Below, piece after piece: positions 33,025-41,938 of a stretch of DNA of 64,000 nucleotides. The stretch lies in the NCBI GenBank assembly GCA_944383545.1, contig CALWPY010000005.1, positions 1-64,000 of the forward strand, read 5' to 3'. The position numbers were made by a program, and so were the translations under genes. Under the pieces are notes generated by a model. The model was given only the letters and a program-made list of their open reading frames with translations. It was not told where the DNA came from and made no database searches. This stretch comes from an uncultured Lachnospiraceae bacterium (GTDB taxonomy: Bacteria > Bacillota > Clostridia > Lachnospirales > Lachnospiraceae). Position 1 is the stretch's first letter; every line of letters starts with the position of its first letter.

Positions 33025-35637
33025 TTAAGAATTTTCAATATGCTCCCTGATTCTTTCCATCGTATTATCGATTTCTTCCTTCAGCCCTCTTGCAGAGATT
33101 CTTTTTGCATCATGTCCCATTACTATGAGCTGCTCTAAGGCGTCTGAAGTAGCCACGGTAACATCATACTTCTTTCCTATCTTATGAGTAGTTCTTTCTA
33201 TATACTGGTCTGCAGTTTCTGCCTCTCTTGTGTATACAATGTAAATATTGTCATATTTTATTACTTCTTCCTGTCCGCCTTTCACCTTATATGCGTCAAA
33301 AACAAGTATCAGCATTATGTTTTTATAAGCCTGATAATTCGATAAAATATCCGCAAGCCTTCCCCGTGCCGAATCCAGACTTACCTCTGCAAGCTCTTTA
33401 AGTTCATCCCATGCAAAAATAATGTTATACCCGTCTACCAACAGATATTTATCCTGATTTTTGCTGTTTCCTGACCTGTTTATTCTTACCTGTGATTTTT
33501 GATACTCTTCATTTGAAGCTATTAATCTTGCTCCTGATTTCTGATATCCGTTTTTTCTGCTTTCTCCGCTAGCATAGGTCCTGCTGAAAATTTCCTCGAG
33601 TTCCTTATCATCTGCATCATGAGAATAAGAAGATTTATGCACGCCCTCTGAAACCCGTATATTATTTTCATCATATTCATATGCATCTTCATCATCTAAA
33701 GCGCTGTCCAGATGCATATAATCTTCCACCTCATACCATGGAACAATAAATCCTGCTCCATGAGAACAGAAAACCGAGCCCGTAGGATTGTCCGTGTCAC
33801 GCTCCGAATCATAGCCTGTCTCAATGATTACCTCATCTGCATTATGGCACGGCTCATATCCTCCCATAACACACGTAAGTCTTCCCAGACCGCTTGTATA
33901 AGCAGTGAGCTCTGATGCATAATCTCTCATTAAAACTACTGGTGCTCTACCACAGATAACAGAATTTTCGCCATCCGTTTCCTGAGTTGAAAAGCTTCCG
34001 TGCATTCTTTGAATATCGGACATTGCCCTTCCCACCATGTTCTGAGGCACCTCAATTCTAAAATCATATACCGGCTCAAGTAACACACTTTCAGCTTTTT
34101 TAAGTCCCTGTCTTACAGCCCTGTATGTAGCTTGGCGGAAATCTCCGCCTTCCGTGTGCTTTTTATGCGCCTTTCCTGAAACAAGAGTAATTTTCATATC
34201 GGTAATTGGAGCTCCCGTAAGCACACCGACATGCTCTTTTTCCTCTAAATGCGTCATTATAAGCCTCTGCCAGTTTTTTTCCAATGTATTTACATCACAA
34301 TCCGAATCAAATAAAAGTCCGCTTCCCGGCTCTCCCGGCTCAAGTAAAAGATGCACTTCCGCATAGTGACGAAGAGGCTCAAAATGCCCTACTCCTTCCA
34401 CTGTATTTTTTATGGTTTCTTTATATAAAACACGGCCTTCGCAAAATTCTGCTTCTACAGAAAAGCGCTCCATAATAAGATTTTTTAATATCTCAATCTG
34501 CACCTCTCCCATTATTTTTGCATGAATTTCATTTGACCTCTCGTCCCATTCCATGTCAAGCTCAGGTACCTCCTCACCCAGTCTGTAAAGCTTAAAAAAC
34601 ATGTCGTGTATATTAGTGTCCTTAGGTAATTTAACATTGTATGACATTACAGGCTCCAAAAATTTACGTGTGTCCTCTTTCTCATTTCCCAGAGCCTGCC
34701 CTGCATACGTTTCCTCCAGACCTTTTACGGCGCAGACACACCCTGCCTGCACCTCCTGCATGGACACATACTTTTTGCCCGAATAAATCCTTATCTCATC
34801 AATTTTTTCTTCAATCACTTCGTTTGGAGCATCTTTCTTTTTTAATTCTATTACATCTTTTACCTTAAGACATCCTCCTGTTATTTTAAGATAGGTAAGT
34901 CTGTTTCCCTGCGTATCTCTTGATATTTTAAATACTCTTGCCCCAAATTCATCAGAATATTCAGGCTGTACCGTATACCTTTCTATAGCATCAAGAAATT
35001 CTTCAATCCTGTTTACTTTAAGCGCAGAGCCCGAATAACATAAAACTGCTTTTCTTTTCAAAATCACATCTGCTATATCGTAATCCGAAATTCCTTTACC
35101 GTTAAGATAACCCTCAAGTAATTTTTCGTCGCAGACTGCCACATCCTCATAAAAGCTTTCATTATATACATCCGCATCTATAAATTTCCCGCCAAAGGCC
35201 TTTTTCAGTTCGTTAATAATATTCTCCTTATCTGCCCCGGCAAGGTCCATTTTATTTATAAATATGAATACAGGTATTTTATAGACTTCAAGAAGCTTCC
35301 ATATGTTAAAAACATCTCCGTGCAGCTTTTCCGTACCGCTTATAACTAAAACTGCATAATCCAGCACTTTTAGCGTTCTTTCCATTTCTGCAGAAAAATC
35401 TACATGTCCGGGTGTATCTAAAAGCGTAATCTGCATATCGCCCAAATCAAGCTCTGCCTGCTTTGAAAAAATGGTAATTCCTCTTCTTTTTTCCTGCTCA
35501 TAAGTATCTAAAAAGGCATCTCCTTTATCCACCCTGCCCAGCTTTCTTATTGTACCTGCCGTATATAAAAGACTTTCGGCAAGTGTTGTTTTTCCTGCAT
35601 CAACATGCGCAATTATACCGATAGTTAATTTCTTCAA
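33025..35637 (-). CDS. TetM-like translational GTPase fused to a C-terminal YacP/Rae1-like NYN nuclease
   Basis: The 870-residue protein starts at TTG 35637 (GAGGTG ahead). Residues 1-~655 form an EF-G-like GTPase of the ribosomal protection type: P-loop AHVDAGKTT (10-18), RGIT switch I, LDTPGHVDF (73-81), INKMDLAG (127-134), then domains II-V ending LTCVMGGYEPCHNADEVI. A linker (~680-728, charged) leads to an NYN domain (730-870): YLLVDGYNIIFAW, LVFDAYKVKGG, AETADQYIERTTHKIGK and VATSDALEQLIVMGHDA keep the acidic active-site residues. YacP of Bacillus subtilis (Rae1) cleaves mRNA in the ribosomal A site. A protein that enters the A site and cuts there, or rescues stalled ribosomes, is a reasonable inference; resistance to tetracycline is not implied. 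Such fusions are, to my knowledge, common in Lachnospiraceae. Confidence 0.9.
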   Translation of the reverse strand: MKKLTIGIIAHVDAGKTTLAESLLYTAGTIRKLGRVDKGDAFLDTYEQEKRRGITIFSKQAELDLGDMQITLLDTPGHVDFSAEMERTLKVLDYAVLVISGTEKLHGDVFNIWKLLEVYKIPVFIFINKMDLAGADKENIINELKKAFGGKFIDADVYNESFYEDVAVCDEKLLEGYLNGKGISDYDIADVILKRKAVLCYSGSALKVNRIEEFLDAIERYTVQPEYSDEFGARVFKISRDTQGNRLTYLKITGGCLKVKDVIELKKKDAPNEVIEEKIDEIRIYSGKKYVSMQEVQAGCVCAVKGLEETYAGQALGNEKEDTRKFLEPVMSYNVKLPKDTNIHDMFFKLYRLGEEVPELDMEWDERSNEIHAKIMGEVQIEILKNLIMERFSVEAEFCEGRVLYKETIKNTVEGVGHFEPLRHYAEVHLLLEPGEPGSGLLFDSDCDVNTLEKNWQRLIMTHLEEKEHVGVLTGAPITDMKITLVSGKAHKKHTEGGDFRQATYRAVRQGLKKAESVLLEPVYDFRIEVPQNMVGRAMSDIQRMHGSFSTQETDGENSVICGRAPVVLMRDYASELTAYTSGLGRLTCVMGGYEPCHNADEVIIETGYDSERDTDNPTGSVFCSHGAGFIVPWYEVEDYMHLDSALDDEDAYEYDENNIRVSEGVHKSSYSHDADDKELEEIFSRTYASGESRKNGYQKSGARLIASNEEYQKSQVRINRSGNSKNQDKYLLVDGYNIIFAWDELKELAEVSLDSARGRLADILSNYQAYKNIMLILVFDAYKVKGGQEEVIKYDNIYIVYTREAETADQYIERTTHKIGKKYDVTVATSDALEQLIVMGHDAKRISARGLKEEIDNTMERIREHIENS

Positions 35638-35676
35638 GTTAATTTCACCTCATGTAACTTTGTCCTTTATTAATAT

Positions 35677-35704
35677 TTTATATCATGTTATACTTGATTT
35701 ACAA
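35677..35704 (-). promoter_or_regulatory. Possible promoter of the GTPase-nuclease gene
   Basis: On the minus strand TTGTAA (35704-35699), 16 bases, TATAAA (35682-35677), about 40 bases ahead of the TTG start. The rest of the 128-base gap upstream is A/T-rich without other structure. Confidence 0.35.
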
Positions 35705-35765
35705 TGTATATTTTCATGTCGTTTTATTTCAGTTACAAATGCTTACTTAAAGAGGTTATTTTATT

Positions 35766-36572
35766 ATGTCATTTTTGGGAGTAATATTAATATATTGGTA
35801 TTTTACATCAGGAAGAAACAATCCGAAATTCTATTGGCACAAAAAGTTAATTTTCTTCTTTATAATTGCATGCATTTTATCATCATTTATTCCCAATCTA
35901 TTAGTCGCTTCCATAATATTACTGATTCTGGCAGCGCCATTTATTATAATACACAAAATCATTACTTCGATAATTAAATCCTTCAAAAGGACAAGTACGG
36001 GTAATGCAGGTACATACAACACAACTATGACAGCCGGAAAAAGAACGCATAATAATGTAAATAAAAGCGCTCTGCCCTCTGCCGTGCCAAAACGTATTAA
36101 GCTTCTAAAAAAATTTAACGATAAATACAACCTGACACTTAAAGAATCCCAGATAAATACCATTGTCAATGCCTCATATGTAACCCACGGATGGGAAAGA
36201 TTTCTTGAATCTATGACGCATGATTATTCATCCATTCATGAATGGTTTCATTCCAGCTATGACAACTGGCTCAGGGTTTACATATATGTATTCAATGTGC
36301 AGACAATTTCTTCGGACATGGAACAGCAGAAAAGAATCTGCCTAGACTCATTTTATCAGATTTTTTCAAGCATTAACCTTGCTGAATATAACACTCCTGC
36401 ATGGGATATAGAAAAAATAAATAATGAATTTTTAACTAACTTTGATGACGTAACTTTTATGATTGCCTACCGTTTTCTGGAGAGAAACGGAAAAACCTTT
36501 GAACTTGGAAGGCCTGAGGTTATAAGTGCCAAAGAAGATATCGATAATCTTAAAGCTAAATATGGGAAATAA
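35766..36572 (+). CDS. Membrane protein of unknown function with a helical cytoplasmic domain
   Basis: The 268-residue protein has two to three membrane helices in the first 70 residues (VILIYWYFTS, KLIFFFIIACILSSFIP, LLVASIILLILAAPFIIIH), a Thr/Asn-rich linker (~78-105) and a helical domain of ~155 residues (FNDKYNLTLKESQINTIVNASYVTHGWERFLESM ... SSIHEWFHSSYDNWLRVY). No family was recognised. It has an AGAGG ribosome site, a terminator downstream, and stands alone between the GTPase-nuclease gene (divergent) and rpsR (convergent). Confidence 0.75.
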   Translation: MSFLGVILIYWYFTSGRNNPKFYWHKKLIFFFIIACILSSFIPNLLVASIILLILAAPFIIIHKIITSIIKSFKRTSTGNAGTYNTTMTAGKRTHNNVNKSALPSAVPKRIKLLKKFNDKYNLTLKESQINTIVNASYVTHGWERFLESMTHDYSSIHEWFHSSYDNWLRVYIYVFNVQTISSDMEQQKRICLDSFYQIFSSINLAEYNTPAWDIEKINNEFLTNFDDVTFMIAYRFLERNGKTFELGRPEVISAKEDIDNLKAKYGK

Positions 36573-36582
36573 AAACATAAAA

Positions 36583-36638
36583 AACCCGGATTTTATTTTG
36601 GCATTGAGCCCAAAAGTAAAATCCGGGTTAGTTTTTTA
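36583..36638 (+). terminator. Terminator after the 268-residue membrane protein gene
   Basis: A 13-bp perfect stem, AACCCGGATTTTA (36583-36595) with TAAAATCCGGGTT (36617-36629), then AGTTTTTT. Confidence 0.85.
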
Positions 36639-36698
36639 TAATCTTAGGTGCAGTTAATCAATCTGGCACACAAACCGGTGAACTGCGACCGCATAAAA

Positions 36699-36974
36699 TT
36701 ACTCAACTACGTATGGAATTAAAGCTACGTGTCTTGCTCTCTTAATTGCAACTGTTAATGCTCTCTGATGCTTTGCGCAGTTGCCTGTAATTCTTCTAGG
36801 TAAAATCTTACCTCTTTCAGAAATGTATCTCTTAAGTTTATTTACATCCTTATAATCGATGACAGAATTCTTGTCCGCACAGAACACGCAAACCTTTTTT
36901 CTTCTGCGAATAGGTCTTCTCTTCATTGGAGCTGACTCTGTACGCTCTGTCTTTTCAGCCTTATTATAAGCCAT
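36699..36974 (-). CDS. rpsR: 30S ribosomal protein S18
   Basis: The 91-residue protein has a basic N-terminal tail ([19 protein letters not shown]) and the S18 core [42 protein letters not shown] (recognisable as RYISERGKI and PRRITG). It binds 16S rRNA next to S6 in the small subunit platform. The CVFC pair recalls the zinc-type cysteine form of S18 (only part of the usual site). It is the third gene of the classical rpsF-ssb-rpsR operon. Confidence 0.97.
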   Translation of the reverse strand: MAYNKAEKTERTESAPMKRRPIRRRKKVCVFCADKNSVIDYKDVNKLKRYISERGKILPRRITGNCAKHQRALTVAIKRARHVALIPYVVE

Positions 36975-37016
36975 TTTATTGCCTCCTGAATTTTTCTAAC
37001 TATAATCTTTACGAAA

Positions 37017-37451
37017 CTAAAATGGCAGATCGTTTTCTATTTCATCAGGAATACTCATAAATCCTTCTGCACTGGCAGATGATGAAGCAGGCTGGGAAGG
37101 AGCACCTCCTAAATTTCCGGAAGCCGCATTTTTACTCTCTGCAAACTCCACTTCCTCTACTACTACATCAGTTGTATAAACTTTCTGACCATCTTTATTT
37201 GTATAGCTTCCGGTCTGAATACGACCTGATGCTACAACTTTTGTTCCCTTCCTTAAATACTTCTCTGCAAATTCTCCTGTCCTTCCAAAAGCAACACATG
37301 AAATAAAATCTGCAGTCTGTTCCGAAGCATTTCTATTATACCTTCTATCCACAGCCAGTGTAAATCTTGCAACAGCCATTGACTCTGGTCCCTGTGAATA
37401 TCTTACATCCGGATCACGCGTAAGACGACCCATCAAAATAACTTTGTTCAC
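37017..37451 (-). CDS. ssb: Single-stranded DNA-binding protein
   Basis: The 144-residue protein starts at GTG 37451 behind GGAGGGG. The OB fold covers residues 1-~105 (NKVILMGRLTRDPDVRYS, FTLAVDRRYN, DFISCVAFGRTGEFAEKYLRKGTKV, VVVEEVEFAES). A Ser/Ala/Gly-rich linker ends in an acidic tip, IPDEIENDLPF, which recruits replication and repair proteins. It lies between rpsF and rpsR, the standard arrangement in Firmicutes. Confidence 0.97.
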   Translation of the reverse strand: MNKVILMGRLTRDPDVRYSQGPESMAVARFTLAVDRRYNRNASEQTADFISCVAFGRTGEFAEKYLRKGTKVVASGRIQTGSYTNKDGQKVYTTDVVVEEVEFAESKNAASGNLGGAPSQPASSSASAEGFMSIPDEIENDLPF

Positions 37452-37469
37452 TAAAACCCCTCCTGTAAA

Positions 37470-37757
37470 CTATGCGTCCTGTCTTACGATAAGGAATCTG
37501 ATAACTGACTCCATGATACGAAGATTTGACTCGATTACTGCCGGAGCTTCTGCTTCTGCTTCAAACTGAATGAAGTAGTAGTATCCTTCTTTCATCTTCT
37601 GAATCTCATATGCAAGTCTCTTCTTACCTGATTCATCAACGTTAGAAACTGTACCGCCAGCCTTTTCAATAGAAGCCTTTACTTTATCAAGCACTGCAGC
37701 CCTTGCCTCATCCTCGATTTTCGTACTGACAACTAACGCCAACTCATACTTTTTCAT
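37470..37757 (-). CDS. rpsF: 30S ribosomal protein S6
   Basis: The 95-residue protein has the S6 pattern KYELALVVSTKIEDEAR, GKKRLAYEIQKMKEGYYYFIQFE and SNLRIMESVIRFLIVRQD. It pairs with S18 on the 30S platform. It is the first gene of the rpsF-ssb-rpsR operon with an AAGGAGG site, preceded by a leader hairpin that may be the S6:S18 binding site. Confidence 0.97.
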   Translation of the reverse strand: MKKYELALVVSTKIEDEARAAVLDKVKASIEKAGGTVSNVDESGKKRLAYEIQKMKEGYYYFIQFEAEAEAPAVIESNLRIMESVIRFLIVRQDA

Positions 37758-37779
37758 TTTCGCACCTCCTTATGGACTA

Positions 37780-37807
37780 TTGGTCCCCTGCTTCAAACAG
37801 GGAACAA
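37780..37807 (-). promoter_or_regulatory. Leader hairpin ahead of rpsF, candidate S6:S18 autoregulatory site
   Basis: On the minus strand TTGTTCCCTG ... CAGGGGACCAA forms a ~10-bp stem with a 7-base loop directly upstream of the rpsF ribosome site. S6:S18 leaders are known in this position in many bacteria; the defining CCG bulge was not clearly identified, so this is a tentative call. Confidence 0.4.
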
Positions 37808-37838
37808 GGAAATATATCACAATATATTACGAAAATAA

Positions 37839-37867
37839 ATGATATCATATTAAAACAAATGAGTAAA
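37839..37867 (-). promoter_or_regulatory. Promoter of the rpsF operon
   Basis: On the minus strand TTTACT (37867-37862), 17 bases, TATCAT (37844-37839). Confidence 0.45.
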
Positions 37868-37913
37868 TCATTTTTTCAGAAACTAAAAGCGAATTTTTCC
37901 AACGATAAATTCG

Positions 37914-38096
37914 TCACGCAAACTTCTTAAAGCCTTTTTCAACCACCTTACGGCTCACCATTATACTTCTTCCGCATCCCATGCACTTCAAACGGAAATC
38001 CATGCCTACACGTTGGATTTCCCACATGTTTTCACCGCACGGGTGCGGTTTTTTCATTACTATCTTTTGTCCCACAGCAAAATTTATCTTATCCAT
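37914..38096 (-). CDS. DUF951 family protein
   Basis: The 60-residue protein matches the small DUF951 family of Firmicutes: VGQKIVMKKPHPCGENMWEI, RVGMDFRLKCMGCGRSIMV, with conserved His-Pro-Cys-Gly and CMGCGR. The cysteines suggest metal binding and the fold is small and beta-rich. It is often found near rpsF or DNA maintenance genes, as here. Function is not known. Confidence 0.88.
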   Translation of the reverse strand: MDKINFAVGQKIVMKKPHPCGENMWEIQRVGMDFRLKCMGCGRSIMVSRKVVEKGFKKFA

Positions 38097-38135
38097 AATC
38101 TACCTCTATATCTTAACCGTTTCCTTTAAATCCTG

Positions 38136-39095
38136 TCATCTTGCAAGTGGAATTTTTATTATCTGTCCCGGATATATAAGGTTTGGGTTAGTTATATCAT
38201 TTAGTCTAACCAATTTATTTACGGTTGTATAGTACCTTTTTGCAATTTTTGTTAAATTATCTCCGTTCTTCACTGTATATAATATAAACTTCTGACTCTG
38301 CTTTCTGGAGCTGTCAATAGGAATTCTAATTACCTGTCCCACATATATAAGATTTGGATTTGATATACTGTTTACCCGTAAAATATCATTTACCGATACA
38401 TGATAAAGGCTTGCAATATATGTCAGGGTGTTTCCCTTCTTTACAGTATAATTTACATATTCCACAACATGGCTCGGCCTTCCCGCAGTAACTCTGATTG
38501 CTTCTGTCACATTGTCCAGCATCTCATCCTTAAAATAATCTCTGTCTACATAGCTTACTATTCCCGATACTCTTCCTTCATCCGTATACTGCCATCCGGA
38601 ATATTCCTTCCACGGATTATTTAAATCAGGTTCATCCACCCCATATTCGGCAAGCCACAATGGAAATTTCGCCAATTCACTTCCGAACACATTTGACGCA
38701 TTATATGCATCAGAATAGAGTACGGCCTTTTTATTGCTGTATCGTTCTACTGCATTAAGAAATGCAAGTGAAATATTGTTTATCTCTTCTACGGATAATT
38801 CTGATAAATCTTCAAAATCCATTGCAAGCTTTCCTTCACAGGTCTTACCTTCCGTAACTTCGACAAAATGATAAGCCTCCTGCACAGCCTGTGTGGCACT
38901 TCTTGCAGTCACATAATGGTAAAAACCTATCTTTAGCCCTACAGCCTTTGCTTTTTCATAATTTATCTCAAAATTAGAATCAATAAAATCAATACCTTCA
39001 CTGGCCTTTATATAGACCATTTCAATTCCGTCTGCCTTTACGTCTTCAAAATTTATATTACCCTGCCATACACTAACATCAATTCCGTTATACAT
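38136..39095 (-). CDS. GH25 lysozyme with two C-terminal LysM domains
   Basis: About 319 residues from ATG 39095, which follows GGAGGCGG; the frame extends ten codons further without a site. The GH25 muramidase domain has [64 protein letters not shown] (catalytic Asp/Glu) and [15 protein letters not shown]. Two LysM motifs follow ([19 protein letters not shown] and [19 protein letters not shown], each ending IKIPL/IRIPI), which bind peptidoglycan glycan chains. No signal peptide is visible, so it may be a spore-associated or lysis-released enzyme, or use another export route. Confidence 0.93.
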   Translation of the reverse strand: MYNGIDVSVWQGNINFEDVKADGIEMVYIKASEGIDFIDSNFEINYEKAKAVGLKIGFYHYVTARSATQAVQEAYHFVEVTEGKTCEGKLAMDFEDLSELSVEEINNISLAFLNAVERYSNKKAVLYSDAYNASNVFGSELAKFPLWLAEYGVDEPDLNNPWKEYSGWQYTDEGRVSGIVSYVDRDYFKDEMLDNVTEAIRVTAGRPSHVVEYVNYTVKKGNTLTYIASLYHVSVNDILRVNSISNPNLIYVGQVIRIPIDSSRKQSQKFILYTVKNGDNLTKIAKRYYTTVNKLVRLNDITNPNLIYPGQIIKIPLAR

Positions 39096-39204
39096 AACCG
39101 CCTCCACAAAAAGTATATATAGCATAATATGACATTATTTTTATTATGTTACTTGGATTTATATCTAAACCAACAATTCCCCCCTGTATTTTTATTAATT
39201 CATG

Positions 39205-39293
39205 TGATATAATGAGCCTTGCGGCGATGTGCGCTTGCGGACATCGGCATAAGGCGAAAAAACATCGAGACGTCAGTCGAGATGATATAATAA
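39205..39293 (+). repeat. Two-hairpin element, copy A, bounded by -10-like direct repeats
   Basis: Terminal direct repeats TGATATAATGA (39205-39215) and TGATATAATAA (39283-39293) are extended -10 boxes. Between them lie hairpin 1 (39216-39255: GCCTT/AAGGC below, GGCGATGT/ACATCGGC above, loop GCGCTTGCGG), an A-run, and hairpin 2 (39263-39284: CATC-GA-GAC-GTCA-GTC-GA-GATG). Copy B at 43211-43301 has the same plan with paired base changes. It lies about 30 bases upstream of the orphan peptide gene and in the same direction, so it carries or rebuilds that gene's promoter. Confidence 0.75.
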
Positions 39294-39323
39294 GCCAAGC
39301 GGCTGAATAGAGGGAGTGATTAT

Positions 39324-39554
39324 ATGCCAGACTTAAACGACTTAAACGACTCAAACAACACTGAAACCGAAATCGATTTCAAGGATATCATGAATGTAAT
39401 GCAGATACTGGATGATTTTGCTGATTCCGAAACCGGCAGATTAAAACTAAAAGTTGCAAAGGACCCTAATGCAAAGACCGAAACAGTATATCATCATGGA
39501 AGATGTGATGTAGGAAGTCCATGGGCAAATGGAACTCCATTTGACTGCAACTAG
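39324..39554 (+). CDS. Orphan 76-residue RiPP-precursor-like peptide
   Basis: The gene has a good AGGGAG ribosome site, an upstream element with extended -10 boxes and a strong terminator, so it is very likely real. The peptide has an acidic N-terminal half (MPDLNDLNDSNNTETEIDFK, then DIMNVMQILDDFADSETGRL) with a helix that resembles RiPP leaders, and a Gly/Pro/Trp-containing C-terminus with two cysteines (C61 and C75 in HHGRCDVGSPWANGTPFDCN). There is no signal peptide. The layout fits a leader-core precursor or a small regulatory peptide. No radical SAM, lanthionine synthetase, YcaO or protease gene lies nearby, so a maturation enzyme would be elsewhere. The family was not recognised. Confidence 0.7.
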   Translation: MPDLNDLNDSNNTETEIDFKDIMNVMQILDDFADSETGRLKLKVAKDPNAKTETVYHHGRCDVGSPWANGTPFDCN

Positions 39555-39585
39555 TACATCATCCGTCAAATAACAGCAAGATACA

Positions 39586-39636
39586 AAAATACCGGTACAG
39601 TAAAATTTGTTTTCCTGTACCGGTATTTTATTATTT
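39586..39636 (+). terminator. Terminator of the orphan peptide gene
   Basis: A 15-bp perfect stem, AAAATACCGGTACAG (39586-39600) with CTGTACCGGTATTTT (39615-39629), then ATTATTTTTT. It can also serve ftsH, which converges from the right. Confidence 0.9.
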
Positions 39637-39662
39637 TTTACTATTTACGCTCCGTAACAAAT

Positions 39663-41846
39663 TTATTCGTTATTGTTACTGTCTTCTTTGTTATCTTCAT
39701 TATCTGAACTGATATCCAAATCAATATCATTAACAGGATTATCAGCTTCACTGTGCTCATCGATAATGTCTGAGTCATCTGGAATATCAGAATTATCAGT
39801 ATCAGACTCATTTTCTTCTGAATTTCTGCTTATGTCAGCATATGTTTCCCAAGGCATTTTTTCTACCGGATTATTATCAGATTTATTTTCTTCTTCTCTC
39901 TTTTCCTCCGGTTTATCAGTAATAATATTATCTGATGATATACTTCTTACATTCTTTTCAGCATAATCAGAAGAATCTGATGTATCGACTCTTTTATTTT
40001 TTCTCTCTGCCATTACCTTATTAAAAATATCCATAAATTCCTTTCCTGTTATGGTTTCTTTTTCAATAAGATACTCAGCTATGGCATCGAGTGCAAATAT
40101 ATTCTTCTTAAGAAGCTTATAAGCCTTGTTATAGCATTCCTTTATGATGTTTCTAACTTCATTGTCTATCTTTGTAGCAGTTTCGTCTGAGCACTGCAGG
40201 TATCTTCTGCCATCCAGATACTGGCCTGTAATTCCTTCAAGCTGCACCATACCGAATTTATCAGACATACCATAAAGCGTAACCATATTTCGTGCCTTCT
40301 GGGTTGCCTGTTCGATATCATTTGCGGCACCTGCCGTAACTGAAGGTATCTTTAATGCTTCAGCAGCACGTCCTCCCAGACACACAACTATGTCAGCAAG
40401 CATTTCAGCCTTTGTTGGAAGGTATTTTTCTTCTTCAGGTACCTGCCATACATATCCTAAAGCTCCCATTGTTCTTGGAACTATTGTAATTTTCTGTACC
40501 GGCTCCGTATGCTTCTGAAGTGTTGTAAGAAGGGCATGACCCACTTCGTGATAAGCAACAATTCTCTTTTCTTCTTTGCTGAGAAGTCTTTCCTTCTTCT
40601 CTTTACCTGCAAATACTAACTCTACGGACTCGATTAAATCCTTTTGAGATACATACTGTCTTCCATTTTTAACAGCAAGAAGGGCTGCTTCGTTTACTAT
40701 ATTAGCAAGGTCCGCTCCTACCGCACCTGATGTGGCAAGTGCAAGTTCATGCATGTCAACCGATTCATCCAGCTTAACATTTTTTGAGTGTACCTTGAGT
40801 GTATCTTCCCTTCCTTTTAAGTCAGGTTTTTCCACAATAACTCTTCTGTCAAATCGTCCCGGCCTTAACAATGCTTTATCAAGCACCTCCGGTCTGTTGG
40901 TTGCAGCCAGTATAACAATTCCCTTGGATGTATCAAATCCATCCATTTCAGCAAGAAGCTGATTTAATGTCTGTTCACGCTCTGAATCTCCGCCGGTATG
41001 TCTTGTATCACGGCTTCTTCCTATTGCATCAATCTCATCTATAAATATAATGCAAGGAGCCATGTTATTTGCCTGTTTGAATAAATCCCTTACTCTTGAA
41101 GCACCGACACCTACATACATTTCCACAAATTCAGAACCTGAAATAGAGAAAAACGGTACATTTGCCTCACCGGCAACTGCCTTGGCAAGAAGGGTCTTAC
41201 CTGTACCCGGAGGTCCTACAAGCAGAGCTCCCTTCGGAAGCTTTGCACCTATGGCAAGATATTTTTCAGGTTTATGAAGAAAATCAACCATTTCAACCAG
41301 AGATTCTTTTGCTTCTTCCTGGCCTGCTACATCCTTAAATGTAACTCCTGTCTTTTTCTCCACATACATCTTGGCATTGGATTTTCCGACGCCCATAACA
41401 CCGCTGCCTTTGGTGGCGCTTCTCATTATAAGCATCATAAATAAATAGAACACTCCTATCATTATTACATAGGAAAGTACCGTCCTCACTATGGCATTTC
41501 CGCCTTCGTCAATTTCTTTAAATTCTACTCCGGCAGCATCCAGTCTGTCTACTAAACCAAAATCATCCGTTCTTACTACATAATAAGTAACTTCCTGCAT
41601 TGGATTATTTTGTTCCTTTGGTGTGAAATATATTTTGTCACTATATATTTCCACTTCTTCTATTTCTCGCTTTTCAATCATGTTAATGAAGTCACTGTAT
41701 GCAACTTCCTCTTCTCCTGAATTTCTGAATGCATTATAAGACTGCCAGAAAACGATTGACAGAACAACAGAAATAATCAGGATAATGATTGTAGGCGACA
41801 CTCCCCCGGGCTTTTTATTTTTATTGTTGTTATTATTGTCAGCCAT
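39663..41846 (-). CDS. ftsH: ATP-dependent zinc metalloprotease FtsH
   Basis: The 727-residue protein has two N-terminal membrane helices (~18-37 and ~118-138), an AAA domain (Walker A GPPGTGKTLLAKAVAGEA, Walker B CIIFIDEIDAIGRSRD, second region of homology RPEVLDKALLRPGRFDRR) and an M41 protease with zinc motif HEVGHAL and downstream Asp region. It degrades membrane and regulatory proteins. The C-terminal ~120 residues (after VMAERKNKRVD) are a highly acidic Asn/Asp/Ser/Glu tail, longer than in most FtsH proteins, probably disordered. The gene is monocistronic with an AGGAGG site. Confidence 0.96.
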   Translation of the reverse strand: MADNNNNNKNKKPGGVSPTIIILIISVVLSIVFWQSYNAFRNSGEEEVAYSDFINMIEKREIEEVEIYSDKIYFTPKEQNNPMQEVTYYVVRTDDFGLVDRLDAAGVEFKEIDEGGNAIVRTVLSYVIMIGVFYLFMMLIMRSATKGSGVMGVGKSNAKMYVEKKTGVTFKDVAGQEEAKESLVEMVDFLHKPEKYLAIGAKLPKGALLVGPPGTGKTLLAKAVAGEANVPFFSISGSEFVEMYVGVGASRVRDLFKQANNMAPCIIFIDEIDAIGRSRDTRHTGGDSEREQTLNQLLAEMDGFDTSKGIVILAATNRPEVLDKALLRPGRFDRRVIVEKPDLKGREDTLKVHSKNVKLDESVDMHELALATSGAVGADLANIVNEAALLAVKNGRQYVSQKDLIESVELVFAGKEKKERLLSKEEKRIVAYHEVGHALLTTLQKHTEPVQKITIVPRTMGALGYVWQVPEEEKYLPTKAEMLADIVVCLGGRAAEALKIPSVTAGAANDIEQATQKARNMVTLYGMSDKFGMVQLEGITGQYLDGRRYLQCSDETATKIDNEVRNIIKECYNKAYKLLKKNIFALDAIAEYLIEKETITGKEFMDIFNKVMAERKNKRVDTSDSSDYAEKNVRSISSDNIITDKPEEKREEENKSDNNPVEKMPWETYADISRNSEENESDTDNSDIPDDSDIIDEHSEADNPVNDIDLDISSDNEDNKEDSNNNE

Positions 41847-41938
41847 AGCTTCCTCCTGTTTTACAATTTACCCGTCGGTATATGATAACCATATAATAAT
41901 AATGTAATAGCCTATGAAGATAAATTTCCTATGACATT

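Noticed and set aside
33025..35637. Tetracycline resistance gene tet(M)/tet(O)
   Set aside because: The GTPase is only distantly TetM-like, carries an extra NYN nuclease domain and sits in a housekeeping context; calling resistance would be unsupported.
39088..39354. Minus-strand 88-codon frame over the two-hairpin element
   Set aside because: It overlaps the hairpin element and the start of the peptide gene, has no ribosome site and no recognisable protein features.
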